DNA of 21,932 bases from Candidatus Nomurabacteria bacterium (GCA_943354625.1 CALRCS010000003.1:1-21932), one strand, 5' to 3'; positions 7,106 through 16,054 are shown, counted from the first letter of the stretch. Translations and numbers: made by a program. The notes: generated from the letters alone by a model not told the origin.

Positions 7106-7639
7106 TTAATTAAAACCTATCTTTCCCTTTGGCTCCTCTGTTGGTGCTAAAAGATGTTTTACCACTTCATGGACATTCTTTAACATAGCGTGATCTTTTG
7201 TCTGATTCGCTTCAATCTCCTCTATTTTAATGGCCAAATCCTTATAATTATCAAGTGATTCTCTCATTTTTATGAAGGCGCGGACAATAAAGATACTCAT
7301 AAGTATAGCCTGTTTACTATTTAAAATAGAAGACAGCATGGCAACGCCGTGTTCGGTAAAGGCATATGGTAAGCTATATGAAAATCTTAGTTTGCTGAGG
7401 TGGTCGCAATTTGCGACCACCTCTTCTTTCTCTTCCTGAGTAAGTTGAAGCATGAAATCTCTTGGGAATCTTTCAATATTACGTTTAACTTGTTCATTTA
7501 AACGTTTGGTTGTAACTGAATATAATTCGGCGATATCATTATCCAACATGACTTTTTGTCCACGAATAATAAATATTCTCTGGCGAATCATTTCGTCGGC
7601 TTTTATTTCTTCTATTTCTAAATTATTTTTCTCCTGCAT
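7106..7639 (-). CDS. ORF6N-domain DNA-binding protein
   Basis: The 177-aa protein matches the ORF6N (KilA-N-related) domain in residues 15-110: IRGQKVMLDNDIAELYSV, TKRLNEQVKRNIERFP, FMLQLT and AFTEHGVAMLSSIL. The domain is known from phage antirepressors and many free-standing bacterial genes and is thought to bind DNA. The rest (120-165) is helical and probably coiled-coil. No biological target can be inferred. It lies between secF and the 16S promoter on the same strand, 140 bp after the secF stop and behind a terminator, so it is a separate unit. Such genes are often exchanged with phages and this copy may be acquired. Confidence 0.85.
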   Translation of the reverse strand: MQEKNNLEIEEIKADEMIRQRIFIIRGQKVMLDNDIAELYSVTTKRLNEQVKRNIERFPRDFMLQLTQEEKEEVVANCDHLSKLRFSYSLPYAFTEHGVAMLSSILNSKQAILMSIFIVRAFIKMRESLDNYKDLAIKIEEIEANQTKDHAMLKNVHEVVKHLLAPTEEPKGKIGFN

Positions 7640-7685
7640 CCATTAATTATTACAAGTGTAAAAATAAAAACAATAGCAAAAACTA

Positions 7686-7710
7686 CAAAAATTTTATCCC
7701 CATGCGGGGA
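7686..7710 (-). terminator. Intrinsic terminator after secDF
   Basis: On the minus strand TCCCC-GCAT-GGGGA forms a short GC-rich hairpin followed by TAAAATTTTTG. It lies about 70 bp beyond the secF stop. An outer inverted repeat CTTATCCCC/GGGGATAA overlaps it. Confidence 0.6.
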
Positions 7711-7779
7711 CAGTGCTACGCTTATCAGAATTTCATACTTCTGGGGATAAGATGTTTATATTCAATAGCTATAACCTTT

Positions 7780-8712
7780 TTATTTCCTCCCCCCTTTATT
7801 CCCTTTTACCTTTCTACTTTCCTGCCATTTCCAAATCGTCACAAGTAAAGGCGAGCCGAGGAAAATTGATGAATATGTTCCAACCGCTATACCTATTATC
7901 AAAGCCAAAGAAAAATGTTGTGTTGACTCACCACCGACAAAATACAGAACAATCAAAGCCAAGAGAGTAGTCAGAGAAGTGTTTATTGAACGAGTGAATG
8001 TCTGACTGATACTGTCTCCAACTATTTGATCGAAGGTTTTTCCGGCCTTTTTATTGCCTTCAGCATGACTTAAGTTTTCTCGAACTCTATCAAATACCAC
8101 AATAGTGTCATGTACAGAGAAACCAAGAACAACGAGTAGTGCAGTTACGAACAATGTATCAACTTCATAACCTCTATAATGTCCAAGTATTGCAAATACT
8201 CCAGTAGGCACAATAACATCGTGTACTAGGGCAATAATAGCCACTATACCGTATTTCCAAGAAGAAACTGGCTCACTCACCTTTCGGAAAGCAAAAGCGA
8301 TAAACAAAACAATAGCCAAGATAACAAAGATAATAGAAACATAAGACTTTCTTAATGCTTCAGTACCGAGAAGTGGTCCGATTGAGTCAAATCTTGTTTG
8401 TGTAGATGATCCAAAACTTGTAAGAACCTTATCCAAAGAATTCTTTTGTTCTTGATCTATATTTTTCATTCTAATGATATAGCCTGTATCCTTTGTAGCT
8501 CTTATAGAAGCATCAAAATTTAAAGGAGCAAGTGCTGTACTGAGATCTGATTGAATTGGTCGGGTTGAACTTGCATATTCAATTTCGAGAATTGAACCGC
8601 CCTTAAAATCAATGCCTGGGTTTAGGCCCCAAAGATATATTGAAACAAATGAACCTATAACTAATAGTCCTGAAAGTGCGTAGAAAAGTTTTCTGTAGTT
8701 TACAACAAACAT
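7780..8712 (-). CDS. secF: Protein translocase subunit SecF
   Basis: The 310-aa protein is a normal-length SecF. With SecD it forms the membrane complex that uses proton motive force to help SecYEG finish protein export. TM1 (about residues 11-29) is followed by the conserved GIDFKGGSILEIEY (33-46), a short periplasmic domain, and five TM segments with VHDTIVVFDRVREN (about 200-213), the signature of RND-type SecF. The ATG at 8712 lies one base beyond the secD stop, so the genes are translationally linked. The basic tail SRKVKGNKGGRK is cytoplasmic. No SD precedes the start. Confidence 0.97.
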   Translation of the reverse strand: MFVVNYRKLFYALSGLLVIGSFVSIYLWGLNPGIDFKGGSILEIEYASSTRPIQSDLSTALAPLNFDASIRATKDTGYIIRMKNIDQEQKNSLDKVLTSFGSSTQTRFDSIGPLLGTEALRKSYVSIIFVILAIVLFIAFAFRKVSEPVSSWKYGIVAIIALVHDVIVPTGVFAILGHYRGYEVDTLFVTALLVVLGFSVHDTIVVFDRVRENLSHAEGNKKAGKTFDQIVGDSISQTFTRSINTSLTTLLALIVLYFVGGESTQHFSLALIIGIAVGTYSSIFLGSPLLVTIWKWQESRKVKGNKGGRK

Positions 8713-8713
8713 A

Positions 8714-10054
8714 TTATTTATTTATATTAAGTCTAGTAAAACCGTTACTAATAAGAAAAGCGGTAAATCTATTTGTCCTCCTTGGAGCAATAGCATAAAG
8801 GAATACTCTTGAGGCAGTAATAGCGGTAAACATACTTACAATAACTCCAATGAGGAAAACTAAAGCAAAACCCTTTATCACAGATGTACTACCGAAATAA
8901 TAAAGGATCAGACCAGTAATAATACTTGATGTATTTGAATCTCGAATAGAGTTCCATGCTCTTGCAAATCCTTCATGCATAGAATCTGATATATTTTTAC
9001 CACTTCGAAGCTCTTCTTTCATTCTTTCGAAAATAAGAATATTGGCATCCACGGCCATACCGATAGAAAGAATAAATCCAGCAATACCAGCCGCAGTAAG
9101 CGTTACTGGTATCCATTTAAATAGACCTAGCATGATAATAGTGTAAACACTCAAAGACACAACAGCGACAAATCCTGGAAGTCTGTACCAGATAATAAGA
9201 AATATAGCGATAACAATAAGTGAAAATAGTCCCGCTTTAATACCTCCATTAAGAGCAGATTGACCTAGAGAAGCTCCGACTGTTTGCGTTGAAATAAGTG
9301 AAATTGGAACTGGAAGCGCACCGTAGTTTAAATTTCTTACTAAAAGTTTTGCTTCATCTACAGTAAAGGATCCGGATATAACAGCCTTACCATCCCTTAT
9401 TTCCTCACGAACAGTAGGCAGAGAAATTGGAGCTCCATCTAGAAATATACCCACAATATTTCCAACATTTTCCTTTGTCACTTTTGCAAACAAAACCCTT
9501 CCTTCTGAATTAAAGTTTAAAGATACTGATGGTTCATTTGTTGTGTTATTAAATTCCAAGATTGCTTTCTCTAAATGTCGCCCAGTGATTCCTGTAGGTT
9601 TAAAAAGTTTATTAAATTCAACAGCTTTCTGTTCGTCAGTTAAATCCTTATTGGTATTCAAAGCTTCTGAATCCTTTTTATCGATAGTCTGAAATTCTAG
9701 AACAGGTGTCTGCCCTATCATCTTTATAGCCTCATCAATATCAGTTACACCTGGAAGTTCAACAATGAGCTTTTCTTGAGCCTCAGCTGAACCTAGAATA
9801 CCCCCCTGTTCTACTTGGACTATCGGCTCACCAACTCCAAAAATATTTACTCTTTTTTCAATAATATCCCGAAGAGCACTCATAGAAACACCTATTTCAC
9901 TATTTGAAATCTTTGATACATCAGCTTTATAAACTAGATGTGTACCGCCATTTAGATCAAGTCCAAGCTTGAACGTACCTATATAATATGTAAAATACCC
10001 AATACCGACTGCGATAATAAGCAGGAATACAGCAATAATTCGTGTTTTAAGCAT
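8714..10054 (-). CDS. secD: Protein translocase subunit SecD
   Basis: The 446-aa protein partners with SecF in export. It has an N-terminal TM (about 8-26), the motif GLDLNGGTHLVY (31-42), the P1 periplasmic region with ISGSFTVDEAKLLVRNL, and six TM segments. These include GMAVDANILIFERMKEELRSG (about 332-352), with the conserved Asp of the proton path. It is shorter than the 615-aa E. coli SecD, which is normal outside Proteobacteria. Its -10 box lies in the end of the upstream epimerase gene, so secDF has its own promoter. Confidence 0.97.
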   Translation of the reverse strand: MLKTRIIAVFLLIIAVGIGYFTYYIGTFKLGLDLNGGTHLVYKADVSKISNSEIGVSMSALRDIIEKRVNIFGVGEPIVQVEQGGILGSAEAQEKLIVELPGVTDIDEAIKMIGQTPVLEFQTIDKKDSEALNTNKDLTDEQKAVEFNKLFKPTGITGRHLEKAILEFNNTTNEPSVSLNFNSEGRVLFAKVTKENVGNIVGIFLDGAPISLPTVREEIRDGKAVISGSFTVDEAKLLVRNLNYGALPVPISLISTQTVGASLGQSALNGGIKAGLFSLIVIAIFLIIWYRLPGFVAVVSLSVYTIIMLGLFKWIPVTLTAAGIAGFILSIGMAVDANILIFERMKEELRSGKNISDSMHEGFARAWNSIRDSNTSSIITGLILYYFGSTSVIKGFALVFLIGVIVSMFTAITASRVFLYAIAPRRTNRFTAFLISNGFTRLNINK

Positions 10055-10062
10055 AATGTACT

Positions 10063-10068
10063 ATTATA
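10063..10068 (-). promoter_or_regulatory. -10 box of secD, near-leaderless arrangement
   Basis: TATAAT ends eight bases before the secD ATG. A -35-like TTGCTA lies 16 bp further upstream. The transcript should start at or just before the ATG. Confidence 0.55.
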
Positions 10069-10073
10069 TGTAT

Positions 10074-11000
10074 TTAATTGTTTTTAGCAATCTTTAGTAT
10101 CTTTTTAAGCTCTCCTATACCCTCTTCAATAGAAACTTCTGGTTTCCACCCAAGAAGTTTTTTAGCTTTTGAATTATCAGCTAAAGTATCTTTTGGCTCA
10201 AGTCTTGTAGGAATATATTCTATCTTACCCCCTATCAACTCTGCTATCTTTTTTATTGAATGATTATTACCTGCTCCGATATTTATTACTTCACCAGAAA
10301 CCATATTTGATTCAGCAGCCAAAATATTCGCTTTTACAACATCATATACATGAGTGAAATCTCTCGTCTGTTTTCCATCACCTGTAATTGTCATTGGTTT
10401 ATTATCTTTAACTTGTTTGAGAAATTTCGCAATCACGAGAGCATATGCACCTTCATCACTTTGATTTGGGCCATAAACATTAAAATACCGTAAAGAAACT
10501 GTTGGAAGATTATATACTTCTGAAAAAAGTCGACACTGTAATTCTCCGTAATATTTTTGAAGTCCATAAGGACTTTTCGGCATAGCAAGCATATCTTCAC
10601 GAAGAGGCATAATGGGCTGATCACCGTAAGCAGAACTGGAAGCAGAATAGATAACTTTCTTGACTTTTCCCTCTTTTGCCGCAAGTAAAACATTTAATGT
10701 TCCATCAACATTTACCTCATTTGTCTTTTGTGGAAACTCGATTGAGTATTGAACCCTTGGAAGCGCGGCAAGATGAAAAACATATTCTGCTCCTTTTATA
10801 ATTGGAAGTATCTTTTTATAATCAGTTATACTCACCTTATGAAGTCTTGCCTTTTTATTTATATGACCCTCTCCAGCAACTAAATTATCAATAATATGGA
10901 CATTAAAGCCTTTTTCTATAAGAACCTTAACCAGATTTGAACCGATAAATCCAACACCCCCAGTAACAACGACCTTATTTTTTAAATTTTTTTTGGACAT
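10074..11000 (-). CDS. NAD-dependent nucleotide-sugar epimerase/dehydratase
   Basis: The 308-aa protein belongs to the extended short-chain dehydrogenase family (UDP-glucose 4-epimerase-like). The Rossmann motif GGVGFIGSN lies at about residues 14-22, VFHLAALPRV near 75, SASSSAYGD near 120, the catalytic pair in SPYGLQKYYGE (Y-x3-K) near 143, RYFNVYGPNQ near 172, and RDFTHVYDVVKA near 213. It probably makes or interconverts a UDP-sugar for surface polysaccharide, next to a sugar-phosphate transferase and a glycosyltransferase. The exact sugar cannot be assigned. A TTG at 11033 is possible, but the ATG at 11000 starts just before the family's first strand. The gene begins 20 bp downstream of the sugar transferase stop. 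An A8 run follows the start codon. Confidence 0.9.
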   Translation of the reverse strand: MSKKNLKNKVVVTGGVGFIGSNLVKVLIEKGFNVHIIDNLVAGEGHINKKARLHKVSITDYKKILPIIKGAEYVFHLAALPRVQYSIEFPQKTNEVNVDGTLNVLLAAKEGKVKKVIYSASSSAYGDQPIMPLREDMLAMPKSPYGLQKYYGELQCRLFSEVYNLPTVSLRYFNVYGPNQSDEGAYALVIAKFLKQVKDNKPMTITGDGKQTRDFTHVYDVVKANILAAESNMVSGEVINIGAGNNHSIKKIAELIGGKIEYIPTRLEPKDTLADNSKAKKLLGWKPEVSIEEGIGELKKILKIAKNN

Positions 11001-11019
11001 TTTTATTATTAGATTAAAT

Positions 11020-12363
11020 TTATCTCCCAACAAAAGTTATAAGTACCTTAATCGTCCTAAGAGCAATTTTTAGATCAACTAAAAATGATCTGTGTTTAAT
11101 ATAATACAAATCATAAGATAATTTATTTGAAGTCATGTGAACATCGACACCATGATGTGGATGTTCTCCATAAATCTGAGCCCAGCCAGAAAGTCCAGGC
11201 TTTATACTGTGGCGAATTGTGTAGTTTGGAATTTCTCTAGAATATTCTTCTACATATTTTGGCATTTCAGGTCGTGGACCAATAAGTGAAATATCCCCTC
11301 TAAAGACATTCCATAATTGAGGTAATTCATCTATTCGACTCATTCTTAAAAAAGAACCAACTATTGTAACTCTATTTTGATCGACATTACCATTATCATT
11401 GGCTATGGACATAGTTCTAAACTTGATAATATTTATTATTTTATTGTATTGTCCAACTCTAGGCTGAAAAGTAAAGATTACCCCTTTCCAATTTTCTATT
11501 TTCATAGCAATAATAACAAATGGATAAAATATTAAAGAAATTATTCCAAATACAATTGCTGAGACAATATCAATAAGCCTCTTTATACCATCATAAACAA
11601 GTTTAGGTGCCATAGACGACATATGCTCAATAAACCAAGTTTGTCCAACCATAGAAACAGGTATACGATCAAAAATAGTTTCATATATTTTACCTATTTC
11701 AAAAAATAAGACGCCTTGCATAGCCATTGGGTACAAAGAAGATATTACATTTTTAAGTAATGGATGATGAGTATCAATCACAATCATTGATATCTTTTCT
11801 TTAGAAATAAACTCTTTAATATGAGATAAAATACTTTCACTATTTGTCGATGGTATAATCATTTCAACAAAATAAAGATCGTATCTAGAATTATTGTTTA
11901 TCTCTTCCTTTAATTCCAATGCTTCCTTACTATCAGCAATCAAGATAGCTTTTTGCTTTTTATTATTTACAAATTTAAAGACTATAAGCATCCTCCACGC
12001 ATACATAAAAAGTAAAGATAATACCAAAAACAGAAATAAGACAATTTTAGGGGTTATAGAAAAATATGGAATTAAATAAAAAAATGAAATACCGACCAAA
12101 GTATTAACTAACTGTACATTTAATAGGGTTACGGGTAATCTATTTTTAAACAAACTTGTATGTTTTTCATAAAGACCTGCTATAAAATAAACCAATAAAA
12201 AGGCCACGAATAGAATAGAAAATGGCACTAGGTGAAGTTGGAGGAGGTTGAGTGATGGAAAACGCCCATATCTCAATATAAGCGTTAAAACAAGGGAGAA
12301 TAGTAGTACACAGATGTCCCCAAAAAACAATAAAAAGTGGTCTTTTCGGTAAATTATGTTCAT
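11020..12363 (-). CDS. Polyprenyl glycosylphosphotransferase (WbaP/WcaJ-like sugar transferase)
   Basis: About 447 aa. The N-terminal half has four TM segments (residues 8-125) and a Rossmann-like domain (about 135-240, beginning KAILIADSKEALELKEE). The C-terminal half is the bacterial sugar-transferase domain: KRLIDIVSAIVFG (about 262), PRVGQYNKIINIIKFRTM (about 310), SRIDELPQLWNVFRGDISL (about 348) and GPRPEMPKYVEEYS, then KPGLSGWAQIYGE. The family moves a sugar-1-phosphate from a nucleotide sugar to undecaprenyl phosphate, the first step of capsule or O-antigen assembly. An upstream ATG at 12411 would add 16 residues but collides with the divergent gene. TATGAT seven bases before 12363 supports this start. 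Confidence 0.92.
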   Translation of the reverse strand: MNIIYRKDHFLLFFGDICVLLFSLVLTLILRYGRFPSLNLLQLHLVPFSILFVAFLLVYFIAGLYEKHTSLFKNRLPVTLLNVQLVNTLVGISFFYLIPYFSITPKIVLFLFLVLSLLFMYAWRMLIVFKFVNNKKQKAILIADSKEALELKEEINNNSRYDLYFVEMIIPSTNSESILSHIKEFISKEKISMIVIDTHHPLLKNVISSLYPMAMQGVLFFEIGKIYETIFDRIPVSMVGQTWFIEHMSSMAPKLVYDGIKRLIDIVSAIVFGIISLIFYPFVIIAMKIENWKGVIFTFQPRVGQYNKIINIIKFRTMSIANDNGNVDQNRVTIVGSFLRMSRIDELPQLWNVFRGDISLIGPRPEMPKYVEEYSREIPNYTIRHSIKPGLSGWAQIYGEHPHHGVDVHMTSNKLSYDLYYIKHRSFLVDLKIALRTIKVLITFVGR

Positions 12364-12370
12364 AGGCGAT

Positions 12371-12376
12371 ATCATA
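12371..12376 (-). promoter_or_regulatory. -10 box of the sugar transferase gene
   Basis: TATGAT on the minus strand ends seven bases before the ATG at 12363, within the 46-bp gap to the divergent glycosyltransferase start. Confidence 0.45.
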
Positions 12377-12394
12377 CACAAAAACAAAGAAAAA

Positions 12395-12403
12395 TGGTAC
12401 TCT
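12395..12403 (+). promoter_or_regulatory. Extended -10 of the glycosyltransferase gene
   Basis: TGG-TACTCT ends six bases before the ATG at 12410, again predicting a leaderless transcript. The hexamer itself is a weak match. Confidence 0.35.
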
Positions 12404-12409
12404 AAAAGC

Positions 12410-13567
12410 ATGAAAGTGTTAATACTAATAACAAAGTCAAATTGGGGTGGCGCGCAACGCTATGTCTATGATTTGGCTACAAATTTACCTAAAAATGCCT
12501 TTGATATAGAAGTAATGGCAGGTGGTGGAGGTATACTCATAGAAAAACTATTAATTGCTGGAATAAAAGCAAATGGTGAACTGCCAGTAGGCAGAGATGT
12601 TAATATATTTAAAGATATTAAAGCATTTTTTAGACTTATTTCAATACTAAGGGAAAAACGTCCTGACATTCTTCATATAAATAGTTCAAAAATTGGTGGA
12701 CTTGGTGCTCTAGCAGGTAGAATAACCAGAATTCCAAAAATAATTTTTACTACTCACGGTTGGGCTTTTAATGAGAATCGATCCCTTTTTTCAAAAATAC
12801 TAACAAAATGTTTACACTGGATTACCATTATTTTATCTCATAAAACAATTTCAGTATCTGAAGCGTTAAAAAATCAAATGGAAAACTGGCCTTTTATTAA
12901 AGATAAAATAACTGTAATACATAATGGTATTAAAAATGAAGCAATTTATTCAAAAGTAAATGCGCGATTCGAACTTTCAAAAATAAATCCAATATTTTAT
13001 GATATATTAAAGAATTCAAAAGATATAACAATAATAGGTAGTGTTGGAGAACTTCATCATATTAAGGGATATGAATACGCATTAACAGGATTAAAAAATC
13101 TTATCGATAACTTTAAAATATCTCATCCAAATAAAAAAATAATCTATACGATAATTAGTGATGGCGAACATAAGGTCTATATTGAAAACGAAATAAAAAG
13201 TTTAGGTATAGAAAAATCTGTCTTTTTACTTGGTAGGATTCCAGATGTCTATCAATACCTAAAAGCTTTTGATATTTTTCTTATGCCCTCTCTTTCTGAA
13301 GGATTGCCATACGTTCTTCTAGAGGCGGGATTAGCTAGTTTACCCATAATTGCAACTGCGGTAGGTGGAATTCCTGAAATAATAGATGATATGGAAAGTG
13401 GAGTGCTTATACAATCAAAAAAAGCAAAAGAAATTCAACATGCAATAGAATTCTATTTAAATCATAAAAAAATGCAAAAAGAATATGCCACTGCAATACA
13501 TGAAAAAATATTAAAGGAATTTTCTATAGAAAAAATGATAAATGAAACAATGAAAGTGTATTCATAA
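12410..13567 (+). CDS. GT4-family glycosyltransferase
   Basis: The 385-aa protein has the GT-B fold of retaining GT4 enzymes. The N-terminal strand MKVLILITKSNWGGAQRYV carries the acceptor-side glycine loop. The middle has HNGI and a donor-domain start IIGSVGELHHIKGYEY (about 208). Near the C-terminus SLSEGLPYVLLEAGLASLPIIA (about 300) holds the E-x7-E-like sugar-nucleotide motif, followed by VGGIPEII. It likely adds a sugar to the lipid-linked glycan begun by the divergent sugar transferase. It is the only plus-strand gene here. Another ATG at 12356 is in frame, but 12410 starts at the fold's first strand. It converges on rodA with a 23-bp gap and no clear terminator. Confidence 0.92.
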   Translation: MKVLILITKSNWGGAQRYVYDLATNLPKNAFDIEVMAGGGGILIEKLLIAGIKANGELPVGRDVNIFKDIKAFFRLISILREKRPDILHINSSKIGGLGALAGRITRIPKIIFTTHGWAFNENRSLFSKILTKCLHWITIILSHKTISVSEALKNQMENWPFIKDKITVIHNGIKNEAIYSKVNARFELSKINPIFYDILKNSKDITIIGSVGELHHIKGYEYALTGLKNLIDNFKISHPNKKIIYTIISDGEHKVYIENEIKSLGIEKSVFLLGRIPDVYQYLKAFDIFLMPSLSEGLPYVLLEAGLASLPIIATAVGGIPEIIDDMESGVLIQSKKAKEIQHAIEFYLNHKKMQKEYATAIHEKILKEFSIEKMINETMKVYS

Positions 13568-13590
13568 GATTAATAAATTTTTATTGTCTT

Positions 13591-14754
13591 CTATTGACCA
13601 ATAAACTCATTTTTTACTTCATCCTTATGAGCAGTTCTCCTATAGCGACGCATCCCCATAAGTATTCCTAGCCCAGTAAACTCTGTGAGTAAATGAGTTC
13701 CCCCATAACTCAAAAAAGGTAAAGTTGTTCCCGTCACAGGTAATAACTGAATATTCATACCAATATTTATAAAAAAGTGAATAATAATAAGAATAGCTAA
13801 TCCTGATCCAAATAATATTTCGAAGTTTGTTTCACCATGCATACTATTTGAGATAATCCTCCAAATTACAATGGTGAAAAAGACAAAAATAATGATTATA
13901 CCCACAAAGCCCCATTCTTCAGCGTATGCAGAAAAAATAAAGTCAGTTTGGAATTCTGGCAAAAACTTTAACCTAGACTGAGTACCATAACCTACCCCTT
14001 TACCCCATAATTGACCCGAACCAACAGCAATAGTTGATTGATAAGCATTATAACCAGTACCATGTATATCTGATGTCGGATTGATAAAATTTATGATGCG
14101 ATTTTTTTGATAATTCTCAAAACCAAAATTCCAAAGCCCAATAAAGACTACAATACCTATAATAACTAGGGTGAACAGATGCTTCTTTGAAAGACCTGAA
14201 GTTAAAATCATTCCAAACCATATAAAAAATATAATTATAGCCGATCCGAAATCGGGCTGTATTAAGACTAAAACAAAGATAATAAAGGCATACAAACCTG
14301 AAACTAAAATATGAGTTATATTTGCTATCTCAATATGCCTACGAGAAAAATATTTGGCTAAAATTATTATTAATACTAATTTAATAGGATCAGAAGGTTG
14401 AAATGATAATAAACCAAAATCAAACCATGATATCGCCCCTTTGGTTACTTTTGCTACAGCAAATAATGATAATAGGACCATGCATGAACTTGAAAAAAGA
14501 AATACAGATACCCATGTCTTACGAAGAAACCTAAAATCTACAAAGCTTAAAATAAAAAAAATCACCAATGAGATACCGATCCACAAAAACTGTTTGTAAA
14601 AATAAAAACTATCACCAGTGAAAGCATTCATCGTCACAAGTCCAGCACTTAGAAGTGGTACCGTAGAAAGTAAAAGAATCCAATCAATTCCATTATCTTC
14701 CTCTTTATTTTTAAGTGAATAGTCTCCTGAAAAGAAATCGATCAGTTTATTCAT
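13591..14754 (-). CDS. rodA: RodA-type SEDS peptidoglycan glycosyltransferase
   Basis: The 387-aa protein has about ten TM segments and SEDS hallmarks: GAISWF and FQPSDPIKLVLI (about 105-127), QPDFGSA (about 165), HGTGYNAYQSTIAVGSGQLW (about 232-251), FLPEFQTDFIFSAYAEEWGF (about 265-284) and NIQLLPVTGTTLPFLSYGG (about 337-355). The family polymerises lipid II into glycan strands. PVTG before LPF is closer to RodA than to the usual FtsW PTTG form, so it probably serves elongation with a class B PBP not in this window. An FtsW role cannot be excluded. The start follows the upstream gene's stop by 18 bp, suggesting an operon. Confidence 0.85.
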   Translation of the reverse strand: MNKLIDFFSGDYSLKNKEEDNGIDWILLLSTVPLLSAGLVTMNAFTGDSFYFYKQFLWIGISLVIFFILSFVDFRFLRKTWVSVFLFSSSCMVLLSLFAVAKVTKGAISWFDFGLLSFQPSDPIKLVLIIILAKYFSRRHIEIANITHILVSGLYAFIIFVLVLIQPDFGSAIIIFFIWFGMILTSGLSKKHLFTLVIIGIVVFIGLWNFGFENYQKNRIINFINPTSDIHGTGYNAYQSTIAVGSGQLWGKGVGYGTQSRLKFLPEFQTDFIFSAYAEEWGFVGIIIIFVFFTIVIWRIISNSMHGETNFEILFGSGLAILIIIHFFINIGMNIQLLPVTGTTLPFLSYGGTHLLTEFTGLGILMGMRRYRRTAHKDEVKNEFIGQ

Positions 14755-14772
14755 ATTAAACTAGATTAATTA

Positions 14773-15570
14773 TTAGTTAGCCGGAATGGGCTTTATGCTT
14801 GGTATAACCTCAACAGACACGACTCTTCCGTCTCGACTAATAGGCCAAGTGTAAGTTGCAATTTGTGATATGTTTTTATTCCTAGAATCATTTATTGGAA
14901 GAGAGTCTACAACTGTTTGTGAGAAACCAATTGCATTACCTCCAGCATCATAAAGAGCGACTGAAACCTGGATGTTTTCATATGGAGTTAAGGTTTTATT
15001 TTCTAAAACAACTTCCAATGATGAACCATCCTTACTGTCTATGTATTTTTTATCAATTATTGCAATACCTCCGAGAGCGTCTGAGGATTTGAACCACACA
15101 GGAGCAGATATGAATTCAAAGGTTGCCTTTGCTGGTATACGTTTTTCAGTATTTACCGCTGTCTGAAAAGCTAGAGTACTTCTACGGGGATACAAAGTCA
15201 CCACCCCATCTCTCTTTGTTATATATACCCCTTGAGCGTCATAAAGAGACACTGTGTATGGAACATCTACAGCAGCTCCGTTTATGTTTGGATTAGAAAT
15301 ATATGTAGCAATATTATATAAACCATTTGTTATCTTTTCTATTTTTGCTCCACCCCATTCTATGCGTGGTGATAAAAATGCACTTTGGCATAATTTCCTG
15401 CATGATCCTCCACAATCTACACCGTATTCACCACCATTTTGTTTTCCATCAAAACAAGTTGGTGCTTTATAAAATATTAAAAAACTAGGTATTATTATAA
15501 GTAAAATAAGCACACCAATAGCAATTAGAGCATAAATCAGTTTTCTTCTAGATGCCCAAGTTGAGTTCAT
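14773..15570 (-). CDS. Membrane-anchored exported protein with Cys-rich CxDGxxNGGE motif
   Basis: The 265-aa protein has one N-terminal TM (about 11-33) after a basic start, so most of it should be outside the membrane. Next comes CFDGKQNGGEYGVDCGGSC, then KLC, a four-cysteine motif with acidic residues seen in many extracellular proteins of CPR bacteria and archaea and resembling a small Ca- or disulphide-stabilised module. The remainder (70-265) is beta-rich and contains two similar stretches, PYTVSLYDAQGVYI and QVSVALYDAGGNAIG, suggesting two immunoglobulin-like domains. Its function is unknown. The ATG at 15570 has TATACT six bases upstream. Confidence 0.75.
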   Translation of the reverse strand: MNSTWASRRKLIYALIAIGVLILLIIIPSFLIFYKAPTCFDGKQNGGEYGVDCGGSCRKLCQSAFLSPRIEWGGAKIEKITNGLYNIATYISNPNINGAAVDVPYTVSLYDAQGVYITKRDGVVTLYPRRSTLAFQTAVNTEKRIPAKATFEFISAPVWFKSSDALGGIAIIDKKYIDSKDGSSLEVVLENKTLTPYENIQVSVALYDAGGNAIGFSQTVVDSLPINDSRNKNISQIATYTWPISRDGRVVSVEVIPSIKPIPAN

Positions 15571-15576
15571 GAATAC

Positions 15577-15585
15577 AGTATATCA
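15577..15585 (-). promoter_or_regulatory. Extended -10 promoter, leaderless arrangement
   Basis: TGA-TATACT ends six bases before the ATG at 15570. It lies about 50 bp from the 5S fragment and is the likely promoter for this gene and rodA. Confidence 0.5.
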
Positions 15586-15626
15586 AAAAAATAATAAAAT
15601 GTACTATTTTTTAGTAATTTAAACAT

Positions 15627-15660
15627 AAATCGAACACTTTGTACTGGCGACTAGCTACTT
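15627..15660 (-). repeat. Second copy of the 5S rRNA 3' end (34 bp, 2 mismatches)
   Basis: Bases 15636-15660 are identical to 21202-21226 in the real 5S gene. Extending to 15627 gives 34 bp with two mismatches. The copy holds the last 19 or so bases of 5S plus trailer, in the same orientation, and supplies the last codon and stop of the avd gene. With the true 5S gene it brackets the whole DGR module as direct repeats 5.57 kb apart. Confidence 0.85.
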
Positions 15661-16005
15661 CTCTGCCCATCTCTGCCAACCACCTATCATTCTGCCTATT
15701 TCTTCAAATTCTTTGTGGGCTTTACCAAATTTTTCACTAGATATTAACGTCATTTCGTACGCAAAACGAAACCTAATTTTGAACTTATCAAAAAGCTGGC
15801 TGATTCTTTCAATACCCTCTTTTTTCTGAATATCAGATAAAGAATTGGTAATAATAATTTCATCTAATATTTGCCAGATTATCTGCTGCAATTCAACTCC
15901 AAGACTATATTTATATTCTTTGCGAAATTGTCGAACGATACGATAAACAAGCTTGACAACCTCGTATGTCTTTACAAAAATTGGTAGGTGTGAATATTGA
16001 GCCAT
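15655..16005 (-). CDS. avd: Avd-like four-helix-bundle DGR accessory protein
   Basis: The 116-aa protein fits the four-helix family that includes DGR Avd proteins and the 23S rRNA intervening-sequence proteins. It has long helices rich in basic and hydrophobic residues (VVKLVYRIVRQFRKEYKYSL, ELQQIIWQILDEII, SEKFGKAHKEFEEIGRMIGG) and a terminal GGWQRW. In known DGRs Avd forms a basic pentamer that binds the RT and template RNA and is needed for mutagenic cDNA synthesis. Its place next to the template repeat fits that role. A GTG at 16020 would add five residues; the ATG at 16005 is preferred. It sits 49 bp past the template repeat. The stop lies inside the 5S-derived repeat. Confidence 0.85.
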   Translation of the reverse strand: MAQYSHLPIFVKTYEVVKLVYRIVRQFRKEYKYSLGVELQQIIWQILDEIIITNSLSDIQKKEGIERISQLFDKFKIRFRFAYEMTLISSEKFGKAHKEFEEIGRMIGGWQRWAEK

Positions 16006-16054
16006 ATATGGTGGGGCCACTGACTGTGAATCAGCATTAGCATAGAATTTATTT

